This document shows, in pieces, positions 24,408-34,229 of a stretch of 64,000 nucleotides of DNA. This stretch comes from Cytophagaceae bacterium (GTDB lineage Bacteria; Bacteroidota; Bacteroidia; Cytophagales; Spirosomataceae): positions 1 through 64,000 of the forward strand of contig JAIXWQ010000013.1 in NCBI GenBank assembly GCA_027491195.1, given 5' to 3'. The notes below the pieces were generated by a model that had not been told where the DNA came from, made no database searches, and was given only the letters and a program-made list of their open reading frames with translations. Position 1 is the first letter of the stretch, and each line of letters opens with the position of its first letter. The position numbers were made by a program, and so were the translations under genes.

Positions 24408-27400
24408 TTATTTCTTCAATCGATTGATGTAAATATAAGTAGAAACTCGAGGTCTCACGCCATTATAATCTAAAATATAGAAATACACGCCATCCGGTAA
24501 GAGCCCATCGCCCGCTAAAAGTGGATTTCCCCGGTTCGTATCTCCACCCCAATTATTCGCATAATCTTTCACTTCGTAAACGATGTCGCCCCCACGATTG
24601 AATACGGTCAAGGTGTTTGGCGTCGTCCGCATCACCCCTGGAATAACTAAATAATCATTTTTTCCATCCCCATTCGGTGAAATTCCTTGGAAGGCCACGG
24701 GGTCACAAGCATCCGGATCAATTCGGTTATCGACTCCATCATGATCGCAATCGGGCAATCCTCCGTAGTTCAAATCATTCTCCCACTCATCTTTGATCTC
24801 ATCCCCATCGGAATCTAGGTCATTATAGTCTGGCAAACCATCCTTATCAGTATCCACCGGATTATCGCGATCCCCGCCTATCTCCACGATATCAGTATAG
24901 CCATCTTTGTCCGTATCATAATTGACATCTTCCAATACCGTAATCGTCGTGCTATCGATACCAGGCCCGGTCGTATTCGTTGCGGTCACCACATACGTGT
25001 GCGGTTTTGCCGGCCAGGTGGGTGTACCAGATATTAAACCTGTTTTAGGGTCAAAATTTAATCCAGCCGGTAAAAGCGAATCAATTTTGAAACTATCGGC
25101 AATTCCTACGAGCTCAGGTTTAAAGCTGACTTGCACCCCTTGCCTAAACACACCCGGAATCGGATATTTGATCTCAGGGAAGGCAATCAGTACCTTAATG
25201 GTGACGATGAAGCTATCAAATCCAGTAGAGTTGCTGGCCGTTATCGTATAATCAACAAAATCCTGTGCTTTCGTCGGAGTCCCTGTGATAGACCCTGTAC
25301 TTGGATTCATACGCAATCCTGCCGGTAAGGTTTTATCTACCGTATACAGCAATGGGGTGCCTTGGACGCGCGGATTCAGGGAATCAATTTTGATTTTTTC
25401 GATGTAGGTCTGCGGCGTCAAATAGCTCAAACTGCTTGGTCTCGGAATAACGGTTGCGATTCGGATCGTGTCGGTCGTCGAAGCTGTACTATTCGTAATG
25501 GTTACCACATAGGTCGTCGGAGGAGATAAGGCCGTAGGGGTTCCTGAAATGATACCCGTCAATGGATCAAAATTAAGTCCCGCTGGCAGCGGTTTATTAA
25601 TTCGAATACTCGAGATAATCCCTTTCGTAGCTGGCACAAGTGGAGGATTCGGGACGCCCGCAATAAAGAGATCCACTCCCGTATATACCGGATTAATTTG
25701 AGCACCTAAAACGGGTTCCGGATAGCTAATACGCGGTCTCGCAATGAGAACCGTGATGACAAGACGAGCTCTAGCGGAACCAGTCGTATTCGTTGCCGTC
25801 ACCCAATATTCTGTTAAAGGAATCGCCTTGGTAGGAGTCCCGGAAATGATGCCTGTTAAAGGATCCATTTGCAGGCCATCAGGCAATACTTTATCAATCG
25901 TGTAGCTATCCACTTTCCCAATTACGCTTGGATTTAAAGGACTAATCGCTACTTCTTCCTCGTAAATAACCGGCGTATTGTATTTTAAATTTTTCGGAGG
26001 AGCGATCAGAACTTCTAGGTCCAAAGGTGCAGACGTAGATCCTGTCGAGTTAGACGCCGTCACAACATAGCGAACTACACCGGTGAAAACACTCGGTTTG
26101 CCTGTGATTTCTCCAGTTGCCGTATTAAAGGTTAGCCCAAGTTGAAGTGCTTTGTCGATCGTAAACGCCGTGGCCAAACCACTATAAGTAGGTCTAATCG
26201 GAGCCAGCGTACTATCTTGAATAAGACGGGATGGGCTGAAGTAAGCCAGATTAGACGGTGGCGCAATCACCACAGAAATATCAATACTCGCTGTGGTAGA
26301 TCCCGTACTATTTCTAGCAGTTATGACATAAGTTGTCATCGAACTCAAGGCCGTAGGAGTGCCGCTGATAATACCGGTGGCAGAACTGAAATTTAGACCC
26401 GCCGGAAGCGTGCGGTCGATGGAGTAAGTCGCGACTGTCCCTGAAACGGATGGAGCGATGTCAGGAATGAGGAAGTTTTGGTATAGAACTTTAGGCGTCG
26501 GATACACTAAATTTCGCGGTCTTGCAATCAAAACCGTAATCACTACATTCGTAGAGGTCGATCCCGTACTGTTCGTCGCCGTCACCACATAGGTGGCAGT
26601 AGGTTTAGCTAAAGTAGGAGTTCCAAAAATTCTCCCCGTTGATGTATCCAAAATCAATCCCGCCGGCAAGCTTGGACTAACCGAATAAGATGCGACCGCA
26701 CCCGTCACATTCGGATCGAGCGGTGTGATATCAATGCCCTCTTCGTACACCTGAGGAGTCGCATAAGACAATCCGGAAGGAGCCGGAATCAAGACGGTAA
26801 TAGGTAGCGAATACGAACTTGAACCCGCCACGTTAGTTGCCGTAATGGTAAAAATCGTTCTTGGTATCGCCTGAGTTGGAGTCCCTGAAATCTCTCCCGT
26901 GCTTGTATTAAAATTAAGCCCGGTAGGCAATGCTTTGTCAATCGAATAAGACGCCACAAAACCTGTCACTGTCGGTGTCAACGTGCTTATCGCCGTACCG
27001 GTAAAATAAGTAGGCGGATTAGTATACCTTAAGTTCGTAGGCGGCGGAATGGTCACTGTGATATCCAAGGTAGTCGAACTCGAATTCGTCGAGTTTGTTG
27101 CTGTCACGGTGTAGGTCGTTCGAGGCGATTGAACCGTAGCTGCACCGGAGATAATTCCCGTGCTTGTATCGAAATTTAGACCGGTAGGCAGGCCCGGACT
27201 AATGCTAAACGTATTCACCACGGTCCCGTATTTGTTTGGACTTAAAGGCGTGATGGCGACCGTTTCATAAAACACGTTCGGTGTTGTATACGTGATTTGC
27301 GGGCGGGCGATGAGCACGGTGATGTTTGTGGTGGCTGTAGTGAATCCCGTAGTATTTCGTACTGTGATGGTATAATTTGTACTTGGATTCGCTAAAATGG

Positions 27401-29891
27401 GGGTCCCTGTAATTTGTCCCGAATTTGGATTAAAGTTTAATCCAGCAGGGAGTGTGGGGAAAATTTCGAAAAGATCTGTAATTCCAGTTACACTCGGATT
27501 AATAGGGGAGATAGGAACTCGTTCTTCAAAAAGTAAGGGACTTGCATAGCTCAAGTTACTTGGTGCTGCAATTTTGACGCCAATGGTGATGGGAGCTGTG
27601 ACAAAATCTGTGGAGTTGCTCGCTCGAATGATGTAGACCGTATTAGGGCTAGCTTGCGTAGGAGTTCCAGTAATTTCCCCTGTAGTGGGGTTTATATTCA
27701 GCCCCGCAGGTAAACTAGCCGCAGTAAATGTGATTTCTGTACCCGTGATACTCGGCGTTATTCCGGTTATAGGAACTCCTTGCGTGAATTCGTGCGGAGA
27801 TGAATAACTAAAGCCACTTGGAGGAGGAATAACAACTCGAATGCTCGTCGTGTAAATAATGGAAGCTGTACTGTTAGCTGCCGTTATCGTATAAATAACA
27901 GGTGGACTTAATACCGATGGGAATCCCTTTATTTCGCCAGTCGTTCCGTCAAAAACAAGTGCCCCTGGCAAAGTTGGACTAATGGTATAACTTGAAACTG
28001 TTCCCGTTATGGTGGTAGGAGGAATAGGCGTGAATGGCGTATTTAGATACAGGGTAATCGGGTTGGGGTACGTTAAATTGGTAGGCGGAGGAATAACCAC
28101 ATCAAATGAAATGGTTTGAGTGAAATCTCCATTCGCATTTGAACCTTTGATGACATAAGAATTAAAGCCAGTAGTCTGAGTAGGTGTACCTGAAATGGCC
28201 CCGGTATTAGGATCTACACTAAGTCCACCTGGCAACGCAGTGATAGGGGTATAGGTTGTTACAACACCTCCTGTAGGTTCTCTGACAGGTAATATGGGTG
28301 TTATGGGTGCTCCTGTGTAAAAACGGTTCGGAACAGAGTAAGTAAAATTAGGTCGAGCAATAATTACCGCGATATCAATATTTGAATCCGTAAAACTTGT
28401 CGAGTTAGATGCCCTAATTGTATACCTTGTCGTCGGACTAGGCACTTGTGGCGTTCCTGAGATTTCCCCCGTAGAAGCATCAAGGCTTAAACCACTGGGT
28501 AAAGTAGATCCGGGAGCCATGCTGAAAGTCACCCCATTACCTGAAACAGTAGGCCGAAATGGCGTAATGGGGGTATACTGCGTAAAAGTATAGCTAGAGG
28601 TTTGGAAACTTAAACCCGAAGGCGGAGGGATGACTACCGTAAATACGACAGTAGCGGTCGTCGCACCCTGACTATTTCTTCCTTCGACAACAACGGTTAC
28701 TGGATTTGAATTTAAGGCGGTAGGAATTCCTAATATATCCCCTGTATAAGGATCGATTGACATTCCCGGAGGCAGGGTTCCACTAATTATACTGAAGGTC
28801 TCAAAATAACCAATTGAACTTGCAATCGGAACCAGATTTTGTTGATTGACAATGAGTTTGTTAGGTGTATTATAGCTAAGAAAAGCGGGAGCAGCTAGAT
28901 TTATCTGAACGGTGGCTGTGTAATTATTGGAGACACAGCCTGTGGTTGTGTTTTTGACATTGACGCTAAAATTATAGCTACCTATTTGCCCAAACGGGAT
29001 ATTAACGGTTAACGATGAACCGCCCATTGCCGCATTTGAAATAGGAGTAAATCCAGTCATATTGATGGCATTCGCAGAAAATTGAGATGGATCGTTCGTA
29101 GTTGATGTGTAGGGGATAGCGAATGATCTATCATTCGATGTAATGGCTGGAACTGCACCTAGCGTTATGGTAGGTAAAGGGTTTACAACGATGGTAATCG
29201 GATTACTAGCAGAACTAGTAATGCCTCCCACTGTTGATTTGGCTGTGTAAACGCCAGCTTCAGAAACAGTTATAGTTTGACCTGTTGATCCAAGAAGTAC
29301 ATTGTCTTTATACCAAGTGATATTCCCGCTTAAATTGGAAGTTAAAGTAGTTGAACTTCCTTGGCAAATGGCCTCTGAACCTTTATTTTCCCATAATTCA
29401 AAGGTTAGCGTACCATTATTATTCGTATCTCCATCTGTGAAATTATATTTTGAACCACCCGCCCAGGTACCTATGTAGTATTCGTAAATATGATCAGATG
29501 AATAGCCTACAGGAAAGTTAGGTAAAGGGGGGCATGATCCGTTTAATTTCCAGGTTGCCTCCGTACATGTTGAATTCAGGACAGGTGAATCAGTTCCAAT
29601 GGGATTTGTAATATTGGAATTATAATAAGCGGCATCCATGTAGAGAGCTGTAGAGGCTATATTTGTCCCGAAAGTGCCTTTTACTTTTATTTTGTAATAA
29701 TAATTTCCGTTCGTGGAGGATGAAATTTGACTAGAGGTTCCAAAGTTTGACCTCATATTTTTCAGATCTTCTCCTAACTTAAACCAGCCGGATGTGGTTG
29801 TGCTCCCTGATATCATAGGTGCCGGACTCACGGATTGAGCTCGGGTTATAAATTGGACGCACAGGAATAAAAAGAGAAATAATTTTCTCAT
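24408..29891 (-). CDS. Giant adhesin with Ig-like repeats and T9SS type B C-terminal domain
   Basis: An 1827-residue surface protein. It has a signal peptide ending TRAQ, an N-terminal region of about 170 residues, and an Ig-like domain (CQGSSTTLTSNLSGNITWYKD). About 15 tandem He_PIG-type Ig repeats of about 88 residues follow (residues about 337-1654), with the core LPAGLNFDPxTGxISGTPT. Next come thrombospondin-3-like calcium repeats (DTDKDGYTDI, DTDKDGLPDYND, DHDGVDNRIDPD) and a CHU_C/gliding-associated domain starting at GISPNGDGKNDY. That C terminus targets type IX secretion. It is paired with PorP/SprF downstream. Its likely role is adhesion or gliding. Confidence 0.93.
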   Translation of the reverse strand: MRKLFLFLFLCVQFITRAQSVSPAPMISGSTTTSGWFKLGEDLKNMRSNFGTSSQISSSTNGNYYYKIKVKGTFGTNIASTALYMDAAYYNSNITNPIGTDSPVLNSTCTEATWKLNGSCPPLPNFPVGYSSDHIYEYYIGTWAGGSKYNFTDGDTNNNGTLTFELWENKGSEAICQGSSTTLTSNLSGNITWYKDNVLLGSTGQTITVSEAGVYTAKSTVGGITSSASNPITIVVNPLPTITLGAVPAITSNDRSFAIPYTSTTNDPSQFSANAINMTGFTPISNAAMGGSSLTVNIPFGQIGSYNFSVNVKNTTTGCVSNNYTATVQINLAAPAFLSYNTPNKLIVNQQNLVPIASSIGYFETFSIISGTLPPGMSIDPYTGDILGIPTALNSNPVTVVVEGRNSQGATTATVVFTVVIPPPSGLSFQTSSYTFTQYTPITPFRPTVSGNGVTFSMAPGSTLPSGLSLDASTGEISGTPQVPSPTTRYTIRASNSTSFTDSNIDIAVIIARPNFTYSVPNRFYTGAPITPILPVREPTGGVVTTYTPITALPGGLSVDPNTGAISGTPTQTTGFNSYVIKGSNANGDFTQTISFDVVIPPPTNLTYPNPITLYLNTPFTPIPPTTITGTVSSYTISPTLPGALVFDGTTGEIKGFPSVLSPPVIYTITAANSTASIIYTTSIRVVIPPPSGFSYSSPHEFTQGVPITGITPSITGTEITFTAASLPAGLNINPTTGEITGTPTQASPNTVYIIRASNSTDFVTAPITIGVKIAAPSNLSYASPLLFEERVPISPINPSVTGITDLFEIFPTLPAGLNFNPNSGQITGTPILANPSTNYTITVRNTTGFTTATTNITVLIARPQITYTTPNVFYETVAITPLSPNKYGTVVNTFSISPGLPTGLNFDTSTGIISGAATVQSPRTTYTVTATNSTNSSSTTLDITVTIPPPTNLRYTNPPTYFTGTAISTLTPTVTGFVASYSIDKALPTGLNFNTSTGEISGTPTQAIPRTIFTITATNVAGSSSYSLPITVLIPAPSGLSYATPQVYEEGIDITPLDPNVTGAVASYSVSPSLPAGLILDTSTGRIFGTPTLAKPTATYVVTATNSTGSTSTNVVITVLIARPRNLVYPTPKVLYQNFLIPDIAPSVSGTVATYSIDRTLPAGLNFSSATGIISGTPTALSSMTTYVITARNSTGSTTASIDISVVIAPPSNLAYFSPSRLIQDSTLAPIRPTYSGLATAFTIDKALQLGLTFNTATGEITGKPSVFTGVVRYVVTASNSTGSTSAPLDLEVLIAPPKNLKYNTPVIYEEEVAISPLNPSVIGKVDSYTIDKVLPDGLQMDPLTGIISGTPTKAIPLTEYWVTATNTTGSARARLVITVLIARPRISYPEPVLGAQINPVYTGVDLFIAGVPNPPLVPATKGIISSIRINKPLPAGLNFDPLTGIISGTPTALSPPTTYVVTITNSTASTTDTIRIATVIPRPSSLSYLTPQTYIEKIKIDSLNPRVQGTPLLYTVDKTLPAGLRMNPSTGSITGTPTKAQDFVDYTITASNSTGFDSFIVTIKVLIAFPEIKYPIPGVFRQGVQVSFKPELVGIADSFKIDSLLPAGLNFDPKTGLISGTPTWPAKPHTYVVTATNTTGPGIDSTTITVLEDVNYDTDKDGYTDIVEIGGDRDNPVDTDKDGLPDYNDLDSDGDEIKDEWENDLNYGGLPDCDHDGVDNRIDPDACDPVAFQGISPNGDGKNDYLVIPGVMRTTPNTLTVFNRGGDIVYEVKDYANNWGGDTNRGNPLLAGDGLLPDGVYFYILDYNGVRPRVSTYIYINRLKK
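24930..28882 (-). repeat. 15 tandem Ig-like (He_PIG) repeat units in the adhesin gene
   Basis: Fifteen units of about 264 bp encode about 88 residues each. They begin with patterns such as LSYATP or LVYPTP and end with TVLIAxP or VVIPPPS. Unit 13 is longer because of an insertion (VYTGVDLFIAGVPNPPLVP). The units have diverged in sequence, so recent unit-number change looks limited. Boundaries are approximate. Confidence 0.85.
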
Positions 29892-29945
29892 GTATGATGA
29901 AGAACAGATAACCTTTAAAATTAGGGAAAATAAATGGTTTTTGAT

Positions 29946-30857
29946 TTATTTCCCCTTCCAATAATTCGCCAGCGCTGAACCATTAATGTTCATAATAGGG
30001 CCAAAAATCGCAGCCGGCAAACCTAGCGTCCCTACTTTGCCCATCGCCATGGCAAGACCAGAGGCTAAACCCGCGTTTTGGAGACCTACTTCTATGGCAA
30101 TCGTCCGACAATCTTGCTCCGGCAAACCACTCATGCGTCCGCCCCAATAACCTAAAATAAAACCAATCACATTATGCAATAAGCACGCGATAACTAATAA
30201 AGGTCCAACTGCTATTAAAGCATCTCTACCATTTGCCGTAATAATCACGACAATAGCACCGATACTCCACATCGAAATAGTAGGAAGGGCATTTTCAAAC
30301 CAAACAAAACGGGCACCGATTAGTCGATTATAGATTACTCCCACACCGATGGGCAAGATGATCAGTTTACTGATTTCCCAAACCATATCCATCAAATCAA
30401 TTTCAATCAATTGACCTGCTAAATTCTTCATTAATAAGGGGGTTAACAAAGCGGCAAGCAAGGTAGAAATAGAGGTTAGGGTGAGGGAAAGAGCCACATT
30501 TGCTTTGGCTAAATACGACATCACATTAGACGCTAAACCACAGGGCATACTGCCCACTAAAATGATACCTGCGGCGATTTCAGGCGGAAAAGAAAAGACT
30601 TTCGTTAGTCCCCAGCCCACAAATGGCATGATGCTAAAATGCAAAAAGACGCCTAGTACGACGGCTTTGGGCGAGCGCATCACCTCTGCAAAATCACTTA
30701 TTTTCATTGTAGAGCCCATCCCGAACATGATGACCTGCAATAGGGGGATGATCAATGCTTTGAACTTAAAGTCACCGATACCCAAGAAGGGATCTGGGAA
30801 AATTAACGTAACTAGAACGGCAGCAATGATACTTAAGGAGAATTTAAGTCCTTTCAT
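29946..30857 (-). CDS. Bile acid:sodium symporter family (BASS) transporter
   Basis: A 303-residue protein with about nine to ten membrane segments. Family signs are MFGMGSTMKISDF early, GSMPCGLASNVMSYLAKANVALSLTLTSIST in the middle, and EVGLQNAGLASGLA near the C terminus, the sodium-site crossing region. The family transports organic anions such as pyruvate, pantoate or sulfated compounds with sodium; the substrate is unknown. It is separated from the adhesin gene by 54 bp and from the cytochrome gene by 31 bp, without an evident terminator. Confidence 0.88.
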   Translation of the reverse strand: MKGLKFSLSIIAAVLVTLIFPDPFLGIGDFKFKALIIPLLQVIMFGMGSTMKISDFAEVMRSPKAVVLGVFLHFSIMPFVGWGLTKVFSFPPEIAAGIILVGSMPCGLASNVMSYLAKANVALSLTLTSISTLLAALLTPLLMKNLAGQLIEIDLMDMVWEISKLIILPIGVGVIYNRLIGARFVWFENALPTISMWSIGAIVVIITANGRDALIAVGPLLVIACLLHNVIGFILGYWGGRMSGLPEQDCRTIAIEVGLQNAGLASGLAMAMGKVGTLGLPAAIFGPIMNINGSALANYWKGK

Positions 30858-30888
30858 TTTTTGGTTTTTGCTGTCAATTTAAGAAAAA

Positions 30889-31608
30889 TTAATTATTCAG
30901 CATTCCCTTGGTGATCCAAGCTTGAATTTGATTTATTTCACAGCTTCCTAACTTCGAAGTAGCGGAAGGCATGGGTTTGTATCCAACTGCGTGTGTAATG
31001 GAACCTACTAATCGTCCATTAGCCGCCTGCACTTTCACGACAGCATAAGTCGAAAGATCAATTCCTGCTGAAGGACTCGCTGCACTATGGCAACCTACGC
31101 AATAAGTTTTAAGAACCGGTGCAACAGACGCACTATAGGTGACATTAACGGTATCGCAATTCGCTGAGGAGGCCACACAAGAATTGTTTTTTGCCCCTTG
31201 TTGAATCCATTTTAAAACAAGAGCTTTTTGCGTTAGATTGAAGGCTGCAGCTGGGGCAGGAGGCATTCGGTCTTCTCCAGTTTCGTTCAAGCATTTGTAC
31301 AGATCGCTAGATGTGGGGGATGCAGGATTTGCCTCTTTACGAATGTTTGTATAATCCGTCAAAATCACTCCGTCTTTTTTCGAAATCGCATCGTGGCAAC
31401 CACTCATCGCGCAATTAGAAGTAATTAATGGTAACACGGATTGTTGAAAATAGACGGTGTCTGGGCTGCAATTAACGGCGGGTGTTGAGGGAATGATGGG
31501 GATAGTGGTTGTATCCACAATGACTGGTTGATTGGCCAAAGGGGTATTTTTATCGTTCAAGCACGATATCAAGAGAAATACTCCGAAAATATAGCCTAGG
31601 ATTCTCAT
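30889..31608 (-). CDS. Cytochrome c-like lipoprotein
   Basis: A 239-residue protein with lipobox LISC (Cys about 16). Two haem sites are visible: CAMSGCH (CX4CH, a longer spacing seen in some membrane cytochromes) and CVGCH (CX2CH). Possible axial Met residues lie in EDRMPPAP and KPMPS. It is likely an electron-transfer protein anchored at the outer face. It is the last gene of a four-gene overlapping operon (Rieske, beta-barrel, YceI, cytochrome). Confidence 0.82.
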   Translation of the reverse strand: MRILGYIFGVFLLISCLNDKNTPLANQPVIVDTTTIPIIPSTPAVNCSPDTVYFQQSVLPLITSNCAMSGCHDAISKKDGVILTDYTNIRKEANPASPTSSDLYKCLNETGEDRMPPAPAAAFNLTQKALVLKWIQQGAKNNSCVASSANCDTVNVTYSASVAPVLKTYCVGCHSAASPSAGIDLSTYAVVKVQAANGRLVGSITHAVGYKPMPSATSKLGSCEINQIQAWITKGMLNN

Positions 31609-32141
31609 TTTTTCGTGTAGTTCATCTTACTAGACACCTTCACTACTTCCGCGATTTTGGCGAAAACGATTTTGGGAATATCCACTTTATAGTCGACTAA
31701 GCGCACTTCGAACTGACAAGTCAATGCGAGGGAAGAACCAGTCGAAACAATCGTACCTTTTAATTCAATAGGACGTGTCACACCATGAATAGTGGCAGAA
31801 CCAGAGGCAGAAATGGGATAAGTGCCCGCCTTCGTTAAATCGACATCTTCCTTGATTTTACCTTTGAAAGTAGCAGAAGGGAATTTTTCGCTTTCCAAAT
31901 AATTCTCATTGAAATGCTCCTGCATTAATTTATTCGGGAAAACGAAATTCGTAATACGCATTTGGACTGCTACTTCGTTCGTTGCCGTGTTGATGATGCT
32001 GCTCACGGATTTGTTTACGGCATCGATATCCTCCATGGGAGTCTTGGAAAAGAAAGAAACTTCGCCGTTTGTCGTGATAAAAAGCTGTGCCTTGGATTGG
32101 AATCCAATGAAAAGTAGGGCTAAAAGGAAGAGTTTTTTCAT
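31605..32141 (-). CDS. YceI-family periplasmic protein
   Basis: A 178-residue protein with a signal peptide ending SKAQ and a YceI-like lipocalin fold. It shows GEVSFFSKTPMEDIDA, FNENYLESEKFPSATFKGK and GTIHGVTRP-like residues (SATIHGVTRPIELKG), typical of the family. YceI proteins bind isoprenoid chains such as polyprenyl quinones, which fits the redox neighbours. It overlaps the cytochrome gene by 4 bp (ATGA) and the beta-barrel gene by 4 bp. Confidence 0.88.
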   Translation of the reverse strand: MKKLFLLALLFIGFQSKAQLFITTNGEVSFFSKTPMEDIDAVNKSVSSIINTATNEVAVQMRITNFVFPNKLMQEHFNENYLESEKFPSATFKGKIKEDVDLTKAGTYPISASGSATIHGVTRPIELKGTIVSTGSSLALTCQFEVRLVDYKVDIPKIVFAKIAEVVKVSSKMNYTKK

Positions 32142-33049
32142 TTTTTCTTAGGTTCTAAACTGAAAGTTCGGGCTATGTTAAAGCCATAAAAGATGTCGCC
32201 GGCACCCCAGGTTCCTGTGGTTTGGCCTATAAAATGTTTTTCGGTCATGCCTCGCGAGTTGGTCATATGAAACTGAAAGACGTGTCCACCCGTTTCGATA
32301 TCCACACCCACTGAAAAGGAATCCTGGTAGGGATAAGCTGTGCCCGATCCTTCTTCATAATCTTCTTTATCAACGATGTTTTTGTAGTATTCCGCAGAAA
32401 TACTGAAGCGGTTCGTCAACTTGTAACGACCACCCAAGCCCATCGAAAGCAGGTTATTATCTAAATAAATAGACTCCGATTTGTTATTGTGCAGCACGGT
32501 AGGCATGATTTGAAGCGATAATTTATCGGAGAACTTTCTTGCGATAAGCATCTGACCAAAATACGATTGCCTCTGCAGGTTATTCTCGTAACGCATCACA
32601 TTGCCGATCGATGTCGTATAACCGGTAGGCATGGTGTTCGTGGCCATTCCTCCGTAAAGCGTTGCAGTCACCGGCATTTTATTCGATTGAGCGAGTACTT
32701 TGTATTTTCCATACAGGTCATAGGTCTTCTCGATAGTCGAACGACCAGCCCCTAGTAGAATTCGATCAGTTAAGGAATATTCAACCCCTAGACGGATTTT
32801 GGCCTCATCTAAACCGAAAAAATTATCAATAAATCCTGAATTTACGGAACCGAAACGATGGGAAATCCAAAAGTTCAAATGCTGCTTCGCTAGTGTTTCC
32901 ACGGTTTGCCCATTAATCAAACGGGTCCCTTTGAAAGTGGCCTGAGTATAGGTCGTCTTTTTTGCATCCTCTTTCTCTAACATGGCTAATAAGTCATCCT
33001 GTGCGAAAAGGGGAGAACTGACGAAAAGAAGGATTAGTAGCTTTTTCAT
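32138..33049 (-). CDS. DUF5777-like outer-membrane beta-barrel protein
   Basis: A 303-residue protein with a signal peptide ending LFAQ. The sequence alternates as in a beta barrel, with RFGSVNSGFIDNFFGLDEAKIRLGVEYSLTDRILLGAGRS and a C-terminal aromatic pattern. It is recognised as the DUF5777 type; function unknown. It is the second gene of the Rieske/YceI/cytochrome operon, sharing one base with the Rieske gene stop. A porin- or scaffold-like role in extracytoplasmic electron flow is an inference from context only. Confidence 0.75.
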   Translation of the reverse strand: MKKLLILLFVSSPLFAQDDLLAMLEKEDAKKTTYTQATFKGTRLINGQTVETLAKQHLNFWISHRFGSVNSGFIDNFFGLDEAKIRLGVEYSLTDRILLGAGRSTIEKTYDLYGKYKVLAQSNKMPVTATLYGGMATNTMPTGYTTSIGNVMRYENNLQRQSYFGQMLIARKFSDKLSLQIMPTVLHNNKSESIYLDNNLLSMGLGGRYKLTNRFSISAEYYKNIVDKEDYEEGSGTAYPYQDSFSVGVDIETGGHVFQFHMTNSRGMTEKHFIGQTTGTWGAGDIFYGFNIARTFSLEPKKK

Positions 33050-33480
33050 TAGGCGTAAATTCGAAGGCTAGTGCCAGTTAATGAGGTTTTATAAGCTTGG
33101 ATTCCTCGGCTACCGTTTGCGTTTGTGCCTGCACCGTTAATTGAAAAAGTAGCGCCGTGCTGGGTGCAATAAAATCCGCCGCCGCTATAGATGACATTAG
33201 CCTTGTTCTCATGCGAGCAAACTTGCGTAACAGCCGCGAATGCGGTAGCCGAAACACGGGCGATGACGATTCCATTCGCAATCACATAGTTTCCAGTCGT
33301 ATTCAATTTTGAGTAGGTGGCAGTACTTAAATCCAAGGTGAAATCGACATTGGAGGCCGGAGAGACCGATTCGTTTTTGCATGAACTTAAACTGGAGGCA
33401 CCGCAATAAACGGCTAGAAGAGCGGCTCCTTTCAAGCCCATGGACTTTAAGAACTCGTGGCGTTTGATTTTATTTTCCAT
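33049..33480 (-). CDS. Rieske [2Fe-2S] lipoprotein
   Basis: A 143-residue protein. The N terminus KRHEFLKSMG resembles a Tat signal with Lys-Arg, followed by a hydrophobic stretch and a lipobox-like LSSC. The Rieske ligands are VCSHEN and FYCTQHGA (CxH...CxxH), giving one two-iron two-sulfur cluster. It is likely membrane anchored in the periplasm. It is the first gene of the operon, preceded by an AT-rich divergent region. Confidence 0.88.
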   Translation of the reverse strand: MENKIKRHEFLKSMGLKGAALLAVYCGASSLSSCKNESVSPASNVDFTLDLSTATYSKLNTTGNYVIANGIVIARVSATAFAAVTQVCSHENKANVIYSGGGFYCTQHGATFSINGAGTNANGSRGIQAYKTSLTGTSLRIYA

Positions 33481-33530
33481 TTATAGAGGGTTTAATGTCA
33501 GCAATTTAAGATTTTAAACGCGCTAAGTAA

Positions 33531-33544
33531 ATGATTATTATCAT
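33531..33544. promoter_or_regulatory. Possible Fur-like palindrome ahead of the Rieske operon
   Basis: ATGATTATTATCAT is a 5-bp inverted repeat that resembles the core of iron-regulator boxes. It lies between the divergent Rieske and DUF4956 genes. In an AT-rich region this may be chance. Confidence 0.3.
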
Positions 33545-33632
33545 CTATCGATGAACGATGCAATGAAAATGATGAATAGGCAGATAGGGGAGATGAAGGT
33601 AAATAGTTATATTTGAAGATAATTCAGAACAA

Positions 33633-34229
33633 ATGCTAGAAAATTTCCTACTTCGGTACGCACTTAATTTACTCTTTACCTTTATCGTGGTGCGTTTTAT
33701 TTACTATCCGAAATACCGCAATAACGACTTCGTATTTACTTTTTTCTTGTTTAATACGATCTTATTTGTGCTGTGTTATTTGCTTGCGGAGGCGGATTTG
33801 AAGTTTGGATTTGCCTTTGGTTTATTTGCCTTGTTTTCCATGTTTCGCTACCGGACGGTCACCGTTCCCATCGGTGAAATGGGCTACTTTTTCTTAGTAG
33901 TGACCCTTGGGATTATTAATTCTTTAGCCTCTTTAGTGAATCTGGAGATGCTTTTAGTGGCGAATTCGGTCCTAGTGGCGATGACTTTTTTACTGGGTCG
34001 CACCTTGTCTTTAACGCATGAGAATTACCAAACCCTGAACTACGAGAACCTGGGATTAATTAAACCCGCTGAGCGAGCAGAACTATTGAAAGATTTAGCG
34101 GATCGCACGGGTTATCCTATTCATAAAGTGCAGGTGGTGAAAGTGGATTATCAGCGGGGAATTGCACAATTAAAGGTGTATTATTTTTCCAAAGAAAACG
34201 AGTCAGCTCCGCTCGACCTAGATGCATAA
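33633..34229 (+). CDS. DUF4956 membrane protein
   Basis: A 198-residue protein with about four hydrophobic helices in the first 125 residues and a cytoplasmic C-terminal domain. The DUF4956 hallmark FALFSMFRYRTVTVPIGEMGYFFLVVTLGIINSLA is clear. The function of this family is unsettled; members often sit near polyphosphate polymerase or TonB genes. It overlaps the TonB receptor gene by 8 nt, so the two are translationally coupled. Confidence 0.85.
   Translation: MLENFLLRYALNLLFTFIVVRFIYYPKYRNNDFVFTFFLFNTILFVLCYLLAEADLKFGFAFGLFALFSMFRYRTVTVPIGEMGYFFLVVTLGIINSLASLVNLEMLLVANSVLVAMTFLLGRTLSLTHENYQTLNYENLGLIKPAERAELLKDLADRTGYPIHKVQVVKVDYQRGIAQLKVYYFSKENESAPLDLDA

Noticed and set aside
24930-28882. 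CRISPR-like array
   Set aside because: The regular repeats are protein-coding Ig units of about 264 bp, without spacers.
33531-33544. Firm Fur box call
   Set aside because: A short AT-rich palindrome is too weak to name a regulator; listed only at low confidence.
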